Assembly (NCBI RefSeq): GCF_009939295.1
Contig: NZ_WVIC01000033.1
Coordinates: 1 to 48,412 of the forward strand
DNA from: Petrachloros mirabilis ULC683
GTDB taxonomy: Bacteria; Cyanobacteriota; Cyanobacteriia; Thermosynechococcales; Thermosynechococcaceae
DNA: 48,412 bases
Reading direction: 5' to 3'
Shown here: positions 17,637-24,166 of the stretch, piece by piece
How the letters are laid out: each line of letters starts with the position of its first letter
Position numbering within the stretch: position 1 is the stretch's first letter
Program-made: the position numbers and the translations under genes
The notes under the pieces: generated by a model
What the model saw: the letters and a program-made list of their open reading frames with translations, nothing else
Database searches by the model: none
Told to the model about the DNA's origin: nothing

Positions 17637-17827
17637 GTGTACACACATCTCTGGATAAACCCATTCCACTCTGCATTTGCCCCCCCGACCTCCCCCTCGC
17701 GCAGCGTGCCCGCAGGGCGTAATTCCGGGGGGCGATCAACAAAAACTGGGACTATTTCCCCCCAAACTTGGGGGGGTAGGGGGGCGAGCGCAAAGATTTT
17801 GAATCTTTTCAAGATTTGTGTGTACAC
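17637..17827. mobile_element. GTGTACAC-ended dispersed element with nested insertion
   Basis: The 191-bp unit begins GTGTACACACA and ends TGTGTGTACAC, inverted terminal repeats of about 11 bp. The core has the CCCCCCC...GGGGGGG hairpins seen at 5794-5890. It aligns along its whole length with 40787-40951 except for about 26 extra bases at 17697-17723. It fills the 17555-17906 gap, which has no gene. No protein encoded. Confidence 0.75.
17697..17723 (+). repeat. 27-bp small dispersed repeat, nested copy
   Basis: This segment is absent from the otherwise matching element at 40787-40951, which gives the empty-site comparison. It matches the reverse complement of 1727-1753 at 25 of 27 positions. 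The two changes keep a small hairpin (GCCCGCAGGGC) paired. Confidence 0.7.
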
Positions 17828-17906
17828 GGTAGCCCTTAAAGTAGGGGTTAACTCCCATTTGTGCTGAGCATTGAGTTGAACCCCATCGAGGCTGATGCGA
17901 TCGCAG

Positions 17907-18251
17907 TTAAAAGAAGGGTAGAGGCAAGATACCTTTGAGGACTCTGCGAATACGCAGTAGACTAATTTGAGTTTTCAGCCTCGGAGCCAGACGAGCTGGA
18001 ACTTCCTCGGTGGCCGGTCGCAGCTCGTCCTGAAGCAGTGCATAGTCTGCTGCACTCATGGGCTGACCATCTATGGGCGAAACGGCTTCGGTAATAATTT
18101 GGGTGGACAGTACCTCTTCTGGGATGTCTTCGGGCGGGGGCAGCATCTGTGCTTGACTGGGAGAGAGACTCAACGCCCCCGCGCCCCAGGCCAAACTGCT
18201 GAGGCAGATCAGGGATCTTAGATCGATGGAGCGTAGGCAGGTTGCGGTCAT
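17907..18251 (-). CDS. Secreted protein of unknown function
   Basis: From the ATG at 18251 the product has 114 residues, starting with a signal peptide (LICLSSLAWGAGALSLSPSQAQ). The mature part contains IPEEVLSTQIITEAVSPIDG and a basic C-terminus ending ILPLPFF. I do not recognise a domain. The longer frame to 18440 would run through the upstream region of msrA and has no signal. It is divergent from msrA, 127 bp apart. Confidence 0.6.
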   Translation of the reverse strand: MTATCLRSIDLRSLICLSSLAWGAGALSLSPSQAQMLPPPEDIPEEVLSTQIITEAVSPIDGQPMSAADYALLQDELRPATEEVPARLAPRLKTQISLLRIRRVLKGILPLPFF

Positions 18252-18378
18252 GGCCTTAGATGGGTGGTCTGAATCAACGAATGGAGATAGGGTTTGTTGA
18301 TCCCCATTCGCTAGCTCCATGGTACCGTCAAATCTTGGGGATCTAGCTAGAATCAGCAAGGGGATGGGGTCAAACGCG

Positions 18379-19017
18379 ATGAGCATAAAACAAATGTGGA
18401 GCGGTGCGATCGCGCCCATCGGTCGAGGTTTGACCCTCACTCTTCTCTGTTTGGGGATCCTCTTGAGTCACAGTCCCGTCTGGGCGCAGTCTTCGGCCAC
18501 AGCGACCTTTGCGGGGGGGTGTTTCTGGTGTATGGAAAAACCCTTCGATCAACTACCTGGGGTGCAAAATACCATCGTGGGCTACACCGGGGGTCGGGTG
18601 GTAAACCCCACCTATCGCCAAGTCTCTGCCGGAAACACGGGTCATGCAGAAGCGGTGCAGGTAACCTATAACCCTAGCCAAGTGAACTACGAAACCCTAT
18701 TGCAGGTGTTTTGGCACAATGTTGACCCCTTGGATGCAGGGGGACAGTTCTGCGATCGCGGCACCCAGTATCGAGCCAGCATCTTTTACCACAATGATGC
18801 TCAGCGCAAGGCGGCAATTGCCTCCAAGTCTGCTCTAGCAAAACAGTTTTCTCAGCCCATTGCCACTGCCATTGCCCCCAGCCAGACCTTCTACCCCGCT
18901 GAGCACTATCACCAGAACTACTATCAGACTCACCCGGTACGCTATCGCATCTATCGGTTTGGCTGCGGGCGCGATCAGCGCTTGACAGAGCGCTGGGGCA
19001 AGTCAGCCCATCCCTAA
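18379..19017 (+). CDS. msrA: Exported peptide-methionine (S)-S-oxide reductase
   Basis: Repairs methionine-S-sulfoxide. The catalytic motif GGCFWCMEKPFD is present, with GYTGGRVVNPTYRQVSAGNT and a C-terminal YYQTHPVRYR followed by a late Cys (FGCG). From the ATG at 18379 the first 36 residues form a signal peptide (LTLTLLCLGILLSHSPVWAQ), so this copy should act in the periplasm or thylakoid lumen rather than the cytoplasm. 212 residues. Confidence 0.93.
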   Translation: MSIKQMWSGAIAPIGRGLTLTLLCLGILLSHSPVWAQSSATATFAGGCFWCMEKPFDQLPGVQNTIVGYTGGRVVNPTYRQVSAGNTGHAEAVQVTYNPSQVNYETLLQVFWHNVDPLDAGGQFCDRGTQYRASIFYHNDAQRKAAIASKSALAKQFSQPIATAIAPSQTFYPAEHYHQNYYQTHPVRYRIYRFGCGRDQRLTERWGKSAHP

Positions 19018-19099
19018 AAGAGGCATCCTGTCAGCCTCACTAGCCGTAAACCATTAGGATCAAGGAGTATCAACCTCAAAAAGCAAAAGGAGTAACGTC

Positions 19100-19918
19100 T
19101 TGCAAGGACAAAATTGGCGCTTTAACTTGGGACTGGTCTTGGCTGCGATCGCCCTCGTCCTCAGCCTCAGCTCCTTTGTCGTAATCAACCCCGGACAGGC
19201 TGGCGTACTCAGTGTTTTAGGCAAAGCCCGTGATGGTGCCCTCCTAGAAGGACTGCACCTAAAACCCCCACTAATTTCGCGGGTGGATATCTACGATGTC
19301 ACCGTCCAGAAATTTGAAGTCCCCGCTCAAAGCTCCACTAAAGACCTGCAAGAACTCTCAGCCAGCTTTGCCATTAATTTTCGCCTTGACCCCACCCAAG
19401 TGGTGACCATTCGCCGCACCCAGGGCACCTTGCAAAATATTGTGGCCAAAATCATTGCTCCCCAAACCCAAGAATCCTTCAAAATTGCTGCTGCCCTGCG
19501 CACGGTAGAGCAAGCCATTACCCAACGCAATGAGCTGAAGCAAGACTTTGACCTGGCCCTGGGCAACCGTCTGGAAAAATACGGCATCATCGTCTTGGAT
19601 ACCAGCGTCGTCGATCTGACCTTTTCCACCGAGTTTTCTAAAGCAGTCGAAGACAAGCAAATTGCCGAGCAGCGGGCTCAGCGGGCAGTCTACATTGCCC
19701 GTGAAGCCGAGCAAGAAGCTCAGGCCAATATCAACCGCGCCAAGGGTCAAGCTGAAGCCCAACGCCTTCTGCGGGAAACATTATCTTCTGAGGTGCTGCA
19801 AAAGCAAGCCATCGATAAGTGGGATGGCCAATTTCCCCTAGTGATCGGTGGTAACCAAAGCTTGCCCTTCATCAACTTAACCCCTGAGCAAACCCAAGGT
19901 CGCCGCAAATCTGGCTAA
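19100..19918 (+). CDS. SPFH/prohibitin-family membrane protein
   Basis: Read from TTG at 19100 with AAGGAGT 7 bases upstream; no ATG fits. The 272 residues comprise one N-terminal membrane helix (LGLVLAAIALVLSLSSFVVI), the band-7 domain (NPGQAGVLSVLGK onward) and an Ala/Glu/Gln-rich helix (REAEQEAQANINRAKGQAEA), as in prohibitins. These form large ring scaffolds in the membrane. The stop overlaps the convergent neighbour by 4 bases. Confidence 0.88.
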   Translation: MQGQNWRFNLGLVLAAIALVLSLSSFVVINPGQAGVLSVLGKARDGALLEGLHLKPPLISRVDIYDVTVQKFEVPAQSSTKDLQELSASFAINFRLDPTQVVTIRRTQGTLQNIVAKIIAPQTQESFKIAAALRTVEQAITQRNELKQDFDLALGNRLEKYGIIVLDTSVVDLTFSTEFSKAVEDKQIAEQRAQRAVYIAREAEQEAQANINRAKGQAEAQRLLRETLSSEVLQKQAIDKWDGQFPLVIGGNQSLPFINLTPEQTQGRRKSG

Positions 19919-20352
19919 GGACGCCACTCTCCTGATGGAATCCAGATGCCACCCAGCCGTGTTACGGTTGCTGCTGCCATGCGGTAGATCCAGGCAGATC
20001 CCAAGGGCTGGCTCTCTCGATCAAAGACATCGACCCAGGTGCGATCGTAGAGATTCTTAGCTGTAGGGCGTTGCGGATCATAGTCTTCCAGTTCATCCAG
20101 TACCGCCAACTCAGATGCGTCCCTAAAGCTCAGTAAATATCCCTTCACCCACTGATCGCCCTCGGTGATTGCCGGATAGCCCAAGGACAAGTGAAACAGT
20201 TGGCCTCGCACCTGAGCTGGCTGTTCCTCTAACACCCGATCTGCGCAGTAGTGCGGGTAGTAGCAACACCCTGGTTTGAGCGTGCCATAGACAAACACTC
20301 GAACGGGATGTTGCCCGCCATCCCAGCCATCTAAAGATTTGAGGTCTGCCAA
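19915..20352 (-). CDS. Gamma-glutamylcyclotransferase-like (AIG2) protein
   Basis: A 145-residue GGCT-fold protein. The substrate loop VFVYGTLKPGCC near residue 20 and LGYPAITEGDQWVKGYLLSF with candidate catalytic Glu are typical, followed by LAVLDELEDYDP. Family members act on gamma-glutamyl compounds; the exact substrate is unknown. Convergent with the SPFH gene; upstream lies the decayed end of the TA array. Confidence 0.82.
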   Translation of the reverse strand: MADLKSLDGWDGGQHPVRVFVYGTLKPGCCYYPHYCADRVLEEQPAQVRGQLFHLSLGYPAITEGDQWVKGYLLSFRDASELAVLDELEDYDPQRPTAKNLYDRTWVDVFDRESQPLGSAWIYRMAAATVTRLGGIWIPSGEWRP

Positions 20353-20494
20353 ATCAAATTCATCAAGCTCAAAATTAGTGTCTACGTTCGTGTTCAGCGG
20401 CGGCTAATAGCTTTCGCATCACCACCCAGATCTTAATACCGTCCGTTGCAACACGGTTGTTGTGCCGCGATCGCTTACCCAATGTAAGACTTAA

Positions 20495-20602
20495 TATAGC
20501 GGTTTACAGATCAATGGAGTACATGGGGTGCAGGGGGCACTGCCCCCTGCGTGGGGGTTCCACCCCCACACCCCGTACCTCACTCAGGTGAGAACCGCTA
20601 TA
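20495..20602. mobile_element. MITE-like element, copy 2 (108 bp)
   Basis: Same ends as 9776-9882 (TATAGCGG...CCGCTATA) and the same two hairpins, but with both loops in the reverse-complement state: the central base of hairpin 20530-20550 is C instead of G, and the loop of hairpin 20551-20569 is TTCCA instead of TGGAA. Its right edge supplies the stop codon that truncates the HEPN gene at 20598-20657. Confidence 0.8.
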
Positions 20603-20657
20603 ATGTTTGTTGGATAGCTGTAGAAATATCTATTAATGCCTGTTTATCTCGCAGCAT
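20598..20657 (-). pseudogene. HEPN toxin gene truncated by MITE-like element
   Basis: From ATG at 20657 the frame reads MLRDKQALIDISTAIQQTL, then TAG formed by the edge of the element. It aligns with the start of the HEPN protein at 23167-23508 (MSRDRETLIDIVAAIKLIL). Nothing resembling the remaining ~95 residues is found beyond the element, so the rest was deleted. It lies downstream of a decayed nucleotidyltransferase gene, in the same order as the intact pairs. Confidence 0.75.
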
Positions 20658-20984
20658 AGATGACCTCCGCCGAATCTAGAATTGCTTGACGACGGAGGAC
20701 ATTATGGCTATTCATAATGCTTTGACGGGTTAATAGATCAACTGGTCGCTTAAAAAAGGCGGCTAGTTCTTCTCGCATTTGGATAAACTCTAAGCCCCAA
20801 GAGTGATGAGGAAAAAAAGCTGATTAAGATATCCACATCACTGTTAGCAGATAAAGTCATCTCGCAGAACTGACCCGAAGAGGGCGAGTTCGGTCACTTT
20901 CCATCGCTGGCAAAATTCAGCAAGTTGTTCTGGGGTAATTCCTAGTCGGGATTGAAGCCTAGAGTTTAGTTGTAGTGTAGTCAT
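20644..20984 (-). pseudogene. Decayed MNT-type nucleotidyltransferase antitoxin
   Basis: The - strand from 20984 reads MTTLQLNSRLQSRLGITPEQ and ELALFGSVLRDDF, close to the intact gene at 23498-23836. An extra base then breaks the frame before the DXD part (SANSDVDI in the shifted frame), and a second shift precedes WGLEFIQMREELAAFFKR and ILDSAEVIYAAR. Two frameshifts make it non-functional. The high similarity to 23498-23836 suggests a segmental duplication within the array. Confidence 0.8.
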
Positions 20985-21092
20985 TAGTCATCACCTCCTG
21001 AGTCACGTCCCATGCGGTATTTGATGTCGTAGTTGATGAGGTCGTCGAGTTCTTCGGCGGTGAAGCCGTAGTGTTAGGTGAGGATGCGATCA
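20984..21092 (-). repeat. Coupling-leader repeat R1 (decayed restriction-enzyme tail)
   Basis: In frame the - strand reads HDRILT, a stop, then HYGFTAEELDDLINYDIKY, RMGRDSGGDD and TAA, which overlaps the ATG of the decayed nucleotidyltransferase (TAATG). It is the most degenerate of five copies: CAA has become TAA, and one residue change (DL for FI) is seen. It contains AGGAGGTGATGAC, a ribosome site for the next gene. Confidence 0.75.
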
Positions 21093-21317
21093 TGAGATTC
21101 CTGCAAGCCGACCCATTTCGACACTGACAGCATCAAAACGGTTATCGCTAGGATGATAGGATAAAAGCTCCATGCCAATCGGTTCGCCTGTCGTTTCATC
21201 TTTGATGAGAATGACTCCATCTCCTAGTTCTGTTGCAATTTGATTTTTTCGCGGAGGTTGCCAAAAAACGGTTAGCAACTCCATTTCAGGTTCGTAGTAA
21301 ATTTTTACTTGTGCCAT
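21090..21317 (-). CDS. DUF2283-family protein, probable antitoxin
   Basis: A 75-residue protein matching the DUF2283 pattern: VKIYYEPEMELLTVFW at the start, then GVILIKDETTGEPIGMELL. Members are small and often encoded beside a toxin-like gene. It starts 13 bases inside the upstream gene and ends against leader copy R1. An antitoxin role is inferred from pairing. Confidence 0.75.
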   Translation of the reverse strand: MAQVKIYYEPEMELLTVFWQPPRKNQIATELGDGVILIKDETTGEPIGMELLSYHPSDNRFDAVSVEMGRLAGIS

Positions 21318-21610
21318 AGGGTTTCTCCTTCTTTGATTGCATCAGTTTGGTAAGCTGTGATTAGAAATCTATCGCCATTGAGTTTACGAGCAACAGCAGC
21401 CGCCCATCGTTTTTCTTTTAGAACAAGGTAAAACAGCAGCAAATTAGGATCGCGGCTACTACGACGAATTTCATCAGGACTGTTCAGCGCTTGTTTTACT
21501 TCGGTTTCGAGGTCGGCAATGTCTGGATGCTTGACAATTAGTTTTTGCCAATATTCTTCTGAGGTGCGAACGGTGAAGTTGAGGGGAGTGAGGATTTCAA
21601 ATTTACTCAT
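21305..21610 (-). CDS. Small BECR/RelE-like putative toxin
   Basis: A 101-residue protein with SEEYWQKLIVKHPDIADLE, LNSPDEIRRSSRDPNLLLFY and AAAVARKLNGDRFLITAYQT. This layout is common next to DUF2283 genes and resembles phage-type barnase/RelE-like nuclease domains; I am not certain of the family name. The ATG overlaps the stop of leader R2 (TCATGAG), with GGAGG 8 bases upstream inside the leader. Confidence 0.65.
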   Translation of the reverse strand: MSKFEILTPLNFTVRTSEEYWQKLIVKHPDIADLETEVKQALNSPDEIRRSSRDPNLLLFYLVLKEKRWAAAVARKLNGDRFLITAYQTDAIKEGETLWHK

Positions 21611-21726
21611 GAGTCGTCACCTCCATTGTCTCTGCCCATGCGGTATTTGATGTCGTAGTTGATGATGAAGTCGAGTTCTTCGTCGGTGAAGCCGTAGTGT
21701 TGGGCAAAGACGCGATCGCTATTCAT
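21607..21726 (-). CDS. Leader ORF R2, restriction-enzyme tail-like peptide
   Basis: A complete 39-codon frame from ATG at 21726: MNSDRVFAQHYGFTDEE, then the conserved EELDFIINYDIKYRMGR and DNGGDDS. Its start is 3 bases after the HEPN stop and its TGA overlaps the next ATG, so ribosomes finishing one pair could pass through it to the next. The peptide resembles the C-terminus of Eco57I-type enzymes; a function of its own is doubtful. Confidence 0.6.
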   Translation of the reverse strand: MNSDRVFAQHYGFTDEELDFIINYDIKYRMGRDNGGDDS

Positions 21727-21729
21727 AAT

Positions 21730-22068
21730 CTAGTCCTTGCTTGGTAGAAGTGGCGTAATGTATTCCAACAGTTCAGGAATGTTGGTTTTAATTACTTCCC
21801 AAACTAAATCGAGCTTGACCTCATCGTAATCATGAACCAGTCGATCGCGCATTCCAGCGATCTTTCTCCATTCGATATTTGAATGTTGGCTGCGAAACTC
21901 TATTGAAAGTCGCTTAACAGCTTCGCCAAGAATTGTAATCTCATACAAGATGGCTAGTTGTGTTCTTTCGTCATGCTTAAATTCTACTTCAGTCATATTG
22001 GAAGTTAAGCGGAGAATAGTTTGACAAAGCTTAGCAATATCAAGCAGATAAGACTCGTTTTGATTCAT
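21730..22068 (-). CDS. HEPN-domain toxin (DUF86)
   Basis: A 112-residue RNase-type toxin of the HEPN/MNT system. The catalytic RX4HXY motif is complete (Arg74, His79, Tyr81 in MRDRLVHDYDEVKL), and GEAVKRLSIEFR is also typical. The partner MNT enzyme is known in this family to add AMP to the Tyr of this motif. It starts inside the MNT gene (29-base overlap). Confidence 0.9.
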   Translation of the reverse strand: MNQNESYLLDIAKLCQTILRLTSNMTEVEFKHDERTQLAILYEITILGEAVKRLSIEFRSQHSNIEWRKIAGMRDRLVHDYDEVKLDLVWEVIKTNIPELLEYITPLLPSKD

Positions 22069-22393
22069 AGATAATCTGGGTAGTATTCAAAATATTTTTT
22101 CGACGAATCCAGTTATCGCTATCAACAATTGAACGCTTTTCAATGAGGTCAACCTCACGCCCAACCATTTCTTCTAGCTGGTATTCCATGCCAACTAGAT
22201 CCATCAAGCTCAAGTGCGGGTTAGCGCTGTGGTCAAAAACCACCAGCATATCAATATCACTGTCAGCCCTGAAGTCGTCACGTAAAATAGAGCCAAACAG
22301 TGATAGTTCAAGAATATGGTGCTGTTTGCAAAAATCGGCAAGTTGCTCTGGCGTTATCTTCAGGTGGGCATAAATCTTCTCTTCGTCAACCAT
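22040..22393 (-). CDS. MNT-type nucleotidyltransferase antitoxin
   Basis: A 117-residue minimal nucleotidyltransferase, with GSX10DXD complete (Gly34, Ser35, Asp46, Asp48). The remaining parts, including MVGREVDLIEKRSIVDSDNW and IIYESKRVL, fit the family. It neutralises the HEPN toxin encoded just downstream by AMPylation (family knowledge). AAAAGGAGTAAATTAG precedes the ATG, 20 bases after the stop of leader R3. Confidence 0.9.
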   Translation of the reverse strand: MVDEEKIYAHLKITPEQLADFCKQHHILELSLFGSILRDDFRADSDIDMLVVFDHSANPHLSLMDLVGMEYQLEEMVGREVDLIEKRSIVDSDNWIRRKNILNTTQIIYESKRVLSA

Positions 22394-22413
22394 CTAATTT
22401 ACTCCTTTTGCTT

Positions 22414-22536
22414 TTAACTTTCGCTATCGCGACCCATGCGGTATTTGATGGCGTAGTTGACGATGAAGTCGAGTTCTTCGTCGGTGGAGCCTTCAGTTTT
22501 CTTTTGATGTTGGGCAAGGACGCGATCAATAAGCAT
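22414..22536 (-). CDS. Leader ORF R3, restriction-enzyme tail-like peptide
   Basis: A 40-codon frame from ATG at 22536, starting inside the end of the YgiT-type gene: MLIDRVLAQHQKKTEGS, then EELDFIVNYAIKYRMGR and DSES. The middle (QKKTEGS) differs from the YGFT of the other copies. It stops 20 bases before the next gene, so this copy is close to but not overlapping its follower. Confidence 0.55.
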   Translation of the reverse strand: MLIDRVLAQHQKKTEGSTDEELDFIVNYAIKYRMGRDSES

Positions 22537-22753
22537 AAACATCCATAGAAATAGCCCTGATAGGGTGCGATTTACTGTGTAACATAACTCTGATACGTTC
22601 AGTCGTTTGGCGGCTAAAGATAATTTCACCGCATTGAGAGCAAACGGTGGCGGGAATATTTTCTACCAGATAAAACTTGCCATCAATTTGGAAGACTTCA
22701 CTGATATTTTCTGGATGAGATGTCTCTGAACTGCAAACATGACACTTAAACAT
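22526..22753 (-). CDS. YgiT-type zinc-finger protein, probable antitoxin
   Basis: A 75-residue protein with two CXXC pairs (CHVC at the N-terminus, CSQCGEI near residue 39), the zinc-binding half of MqsA/YgiT antitoxins. The C-terminal HTH of full MqsA is absent, as is usual for this short class paired with DUF4258 proteins. Its ATG overlaps the preceding stop (TAATG). Confidence 0.85.
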   Translation of the reverse strand: MFKCHVCSSETSHPENISEVFQIDGKFYLVENIPATVCSQCGEIIFSRQTTERIRVMLHSKSHPIRAISMDVYAY

Positions 22754-23061
22754 TATGACCTCCGAGTTGTGTAGTTAATCCATTCATTGTCGTTTGGTTC
22801 ATAGAGGGTAATAATTTTGAGAGTATCTGATTCCATTCTAGATACTTGCAAGTGTAATGCTCGGGCTGCGATCGTAAATCCCAAAAGTAGACAACTAGAG
22901 GAGTATTTATCAGTTAGATAATTTTCGATGATGATATTTGCTCCTGCCTCTACAATTTCTTGATCGCTAATGTTTCGCTCAATCGCTCGCTTGAAGGCAT
23001 GGCGAGTAAATTCAAACTCTCCTGCCTGTAACTGTTGCTGAATTTTGGGAAGGGTTTTCAT
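22753..23061 (-). CDS. DUF4258-domain putative toxin
   Basis: A 102-residue protein with FEFTRHAFKRAIERNISDQE near the N-terminus, then IIENYLTDKYSSSCLLLGF and IITLYEPNDNEWINY, matching DUF4258. DUF4258 genes are typically followed by a YgiT-type zinc-finger gene, as here, and are regarded as toxin-like RNases. The order is toxin first. The ATG overlaps the stop of leader R4 (GAATGA). Confidence 0.85.
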   Translation of the reverse strand: MKTLPKIQQQLQAGEFEFTRHAFKRAIERNISDQEIVEAGANIIIENYLTDKYSSSCLLLGFTIAARALHLQVSRMESDTLKIITLYEPNDNEWINYTTRRS

Positions 23062-23162
23062 TCATCCCCCCCGGCATCGCGCCTCATGCGGCATTTGATG
23101 TCGTAGTTGATGATGAAGTCAAGTTCTTCGGCGGTGAAGCCGTAGTGTTGGGCAAAGCGCAT
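23058..23162 (-). CDS. Leader ORF R4, restriction-enzyme tail-like peptide
   Basis: A 34-codon frame from ATG at 23162, 4 bases after the HEPN stop: MRFAQHYGFTAEE, then EELDFIINYDIKCRM and RRDAGGDE. Its TGA overlaps the next ATG by four bases, and GGGGGGGATGA gives a G-rich ribosome site. Tyr to Cys and Gly to Arg changes show drift while the frame stays open. Confidence 0.55.
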   Translation of the reverse strand: MRFAQHYGFTAEELDFIINYDIKCRMRRDAGGDE

Positions 23163-23166
23163 ATGT

Positions 23167-23508
23167 TCAAATATCTCCAAGAGCAATGAGTGGTTCAATA
23201 TAATTCAGCAGATCAGGCAGGTTTGTATTAACCACCGTCCAGACTTCATCGAGATCGACTTCATCATAATCATGGGTAATGACATCCCGCATTCCAGAAA
23301 TTTCTTTCCAGGGAATGTTGGGGTGCTGTTCTCTAAAGTCTTTGGAGAGGCGTTTGGTGGCTTCGCCAATAATAGTAATGCGGCGCAAAATTGCGTCTTG
23401 TTTCTCGATGTTTGCTGCTAGGCTATCAAAGTCAACCCCTTCAACATAGTGAAGAATGAGTTTTATGGCTGCTACAATATCGATTAAGGTTTCTCGATCA
23501 CGCGACAT
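23167..23508 (-). CDS. HEPN-domain toxin (DUF86), second copy
   Basis: A 113-residue HEPN protein with Arg74, His79 and Tyr81 of RX4HXY intact (MRDVITHDYDEVDL). It resembles the HEPN at 21730-22068 in overall plan (GEATKRLSKDFREQHPNIPW versus GEAVKRLSIEFRSQHSNIEW), but the two have clearly diverged. It overlaps the MNT gene by 11 bases. Confidence 0.9.
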   Translation of the reverse strand: MSRDRETLIDIVAAIKLILHYVEGVDFDSLAANIEKQDAILRRITIIGEATKRLSKDFREQHPNIPWKEISGMRDVITHDYDEVDLDEVWTVVNTNLPDLLNYIEPLIALGDI

Positions 23509-23836
23509 AGATCACCTCAGCAGAATCTAGAATGTTCTTACGTCTCAGCCAGTTTTGACTTTGTTCGATGGCTTTTTTACTGACCAAATCAACGTCACGA
23601 TGAAGGAGGAATGAAAGCTCTTCTTGCATTCTGATTTTTTCTAAGAGTCCTCGTTTGGCAGTCGGTTGGTATGAGACAAGAACATCAATGTCGCTATCAG
23701 CAGAAAAGTCATCTCGCAAGACTGAGCCAAAAAGGGCAAGTTCATAAACGTGCCATCGCTGGCAAAATTTAGCAAGTTGTTCTGGGGTAATTCCTAATCG
23801 GGATTGAAGTCTAGAGTTAAGCTGAAGTGTAGCCAT
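23498..23836 (-). CDS. MNT-type nucleotidyltransferase antitoxin, second copy
   Basis: A 112-residue minimal nucleotidyltransferase with GSX10DXD intact (Gly37, Ser38, Asp49, Asp51). LLEKIRMQEELSFLLHRDVD and NILDSAEVIYVA complete the fold. It is the intact counterpart of the decayed gene at 20644-20984. Its ATG shares one base with the stop of leader R5 (TGATG), with AGGAGGGG just upstream. Confidence 0.9.
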   Translation of the reverse strand: MATLQLNSRLQSRLGITPEQLAKFCQRWHVYELALFGSVLRDDFSADSDIDVLVSYQPTAKRGLLEKIRMQEELSFLLHRDVDLVSKKAIEQSQNWLRRKNILDSAEVIYVA

Positions 23837-24033
23837 CAGTCATCCCCTCCTGAATTTCGCCCCATGCGGTATTTGATGTCGTAGTTGATGATGAAGTCGA
23901 GTTCTTCGTCGGTGAAGCCGTAGTGTTGGGCGAGGACGCGATCGATTTCGTCAATGATGGGTTTTGACTTTGCTGGAAAAATACATTGAATCGAAAGAGT
24001 ATCGGCTCTCTTGGATCTATGGTGATAAGTCAA
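23836..24033 (-). CDS. Leader ORF R5, longest restriction-enzyme tail copy
   Basis: A 65-codon frame ending KSKPIIDEIDRVLAQHYGF, then EELDFIINYDIKYRMGR and NSGGDD. Its last ~45 residues look like the C-terminus of an Eco57I-type restriction-modification protein (family recognition from memory). The first ~20 residues look unrelated, so this is a tail without its enzyme. Being longest, it is probably nearest to the ancestral copy. Confidence 0.6.
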   Translation of the reverse strand: MTYHHRSKRADTLSIQCIFPAKSKPIIDEIDRVLAQHYGFTDEELDFIINYDIKYRMGRNSGGDD

Positions 24034-24166
24034 GCTTGTAGTTTATGAATCCTTTGTATAGTGAGGCTTTCACTGATACCCTCGCAGTATTATGTATCGC
24101 TGCGAACATTTTCCACCGCATTCCCAAGAGAGCCCACAGATTATGCTGCAGGTGGCCTAACTCTGT

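Noticed and set aside
20984-24033. Regularly spaced repeats taken as a CRISPR-like or integron-like array
   Set aside because: The repeats are ~100-bp diverged coding fragments separated by whole genes of 0.5-0.8 kb; there are no short uniform spacers, no Cas genes, no attC-type palindromes and no integrase.
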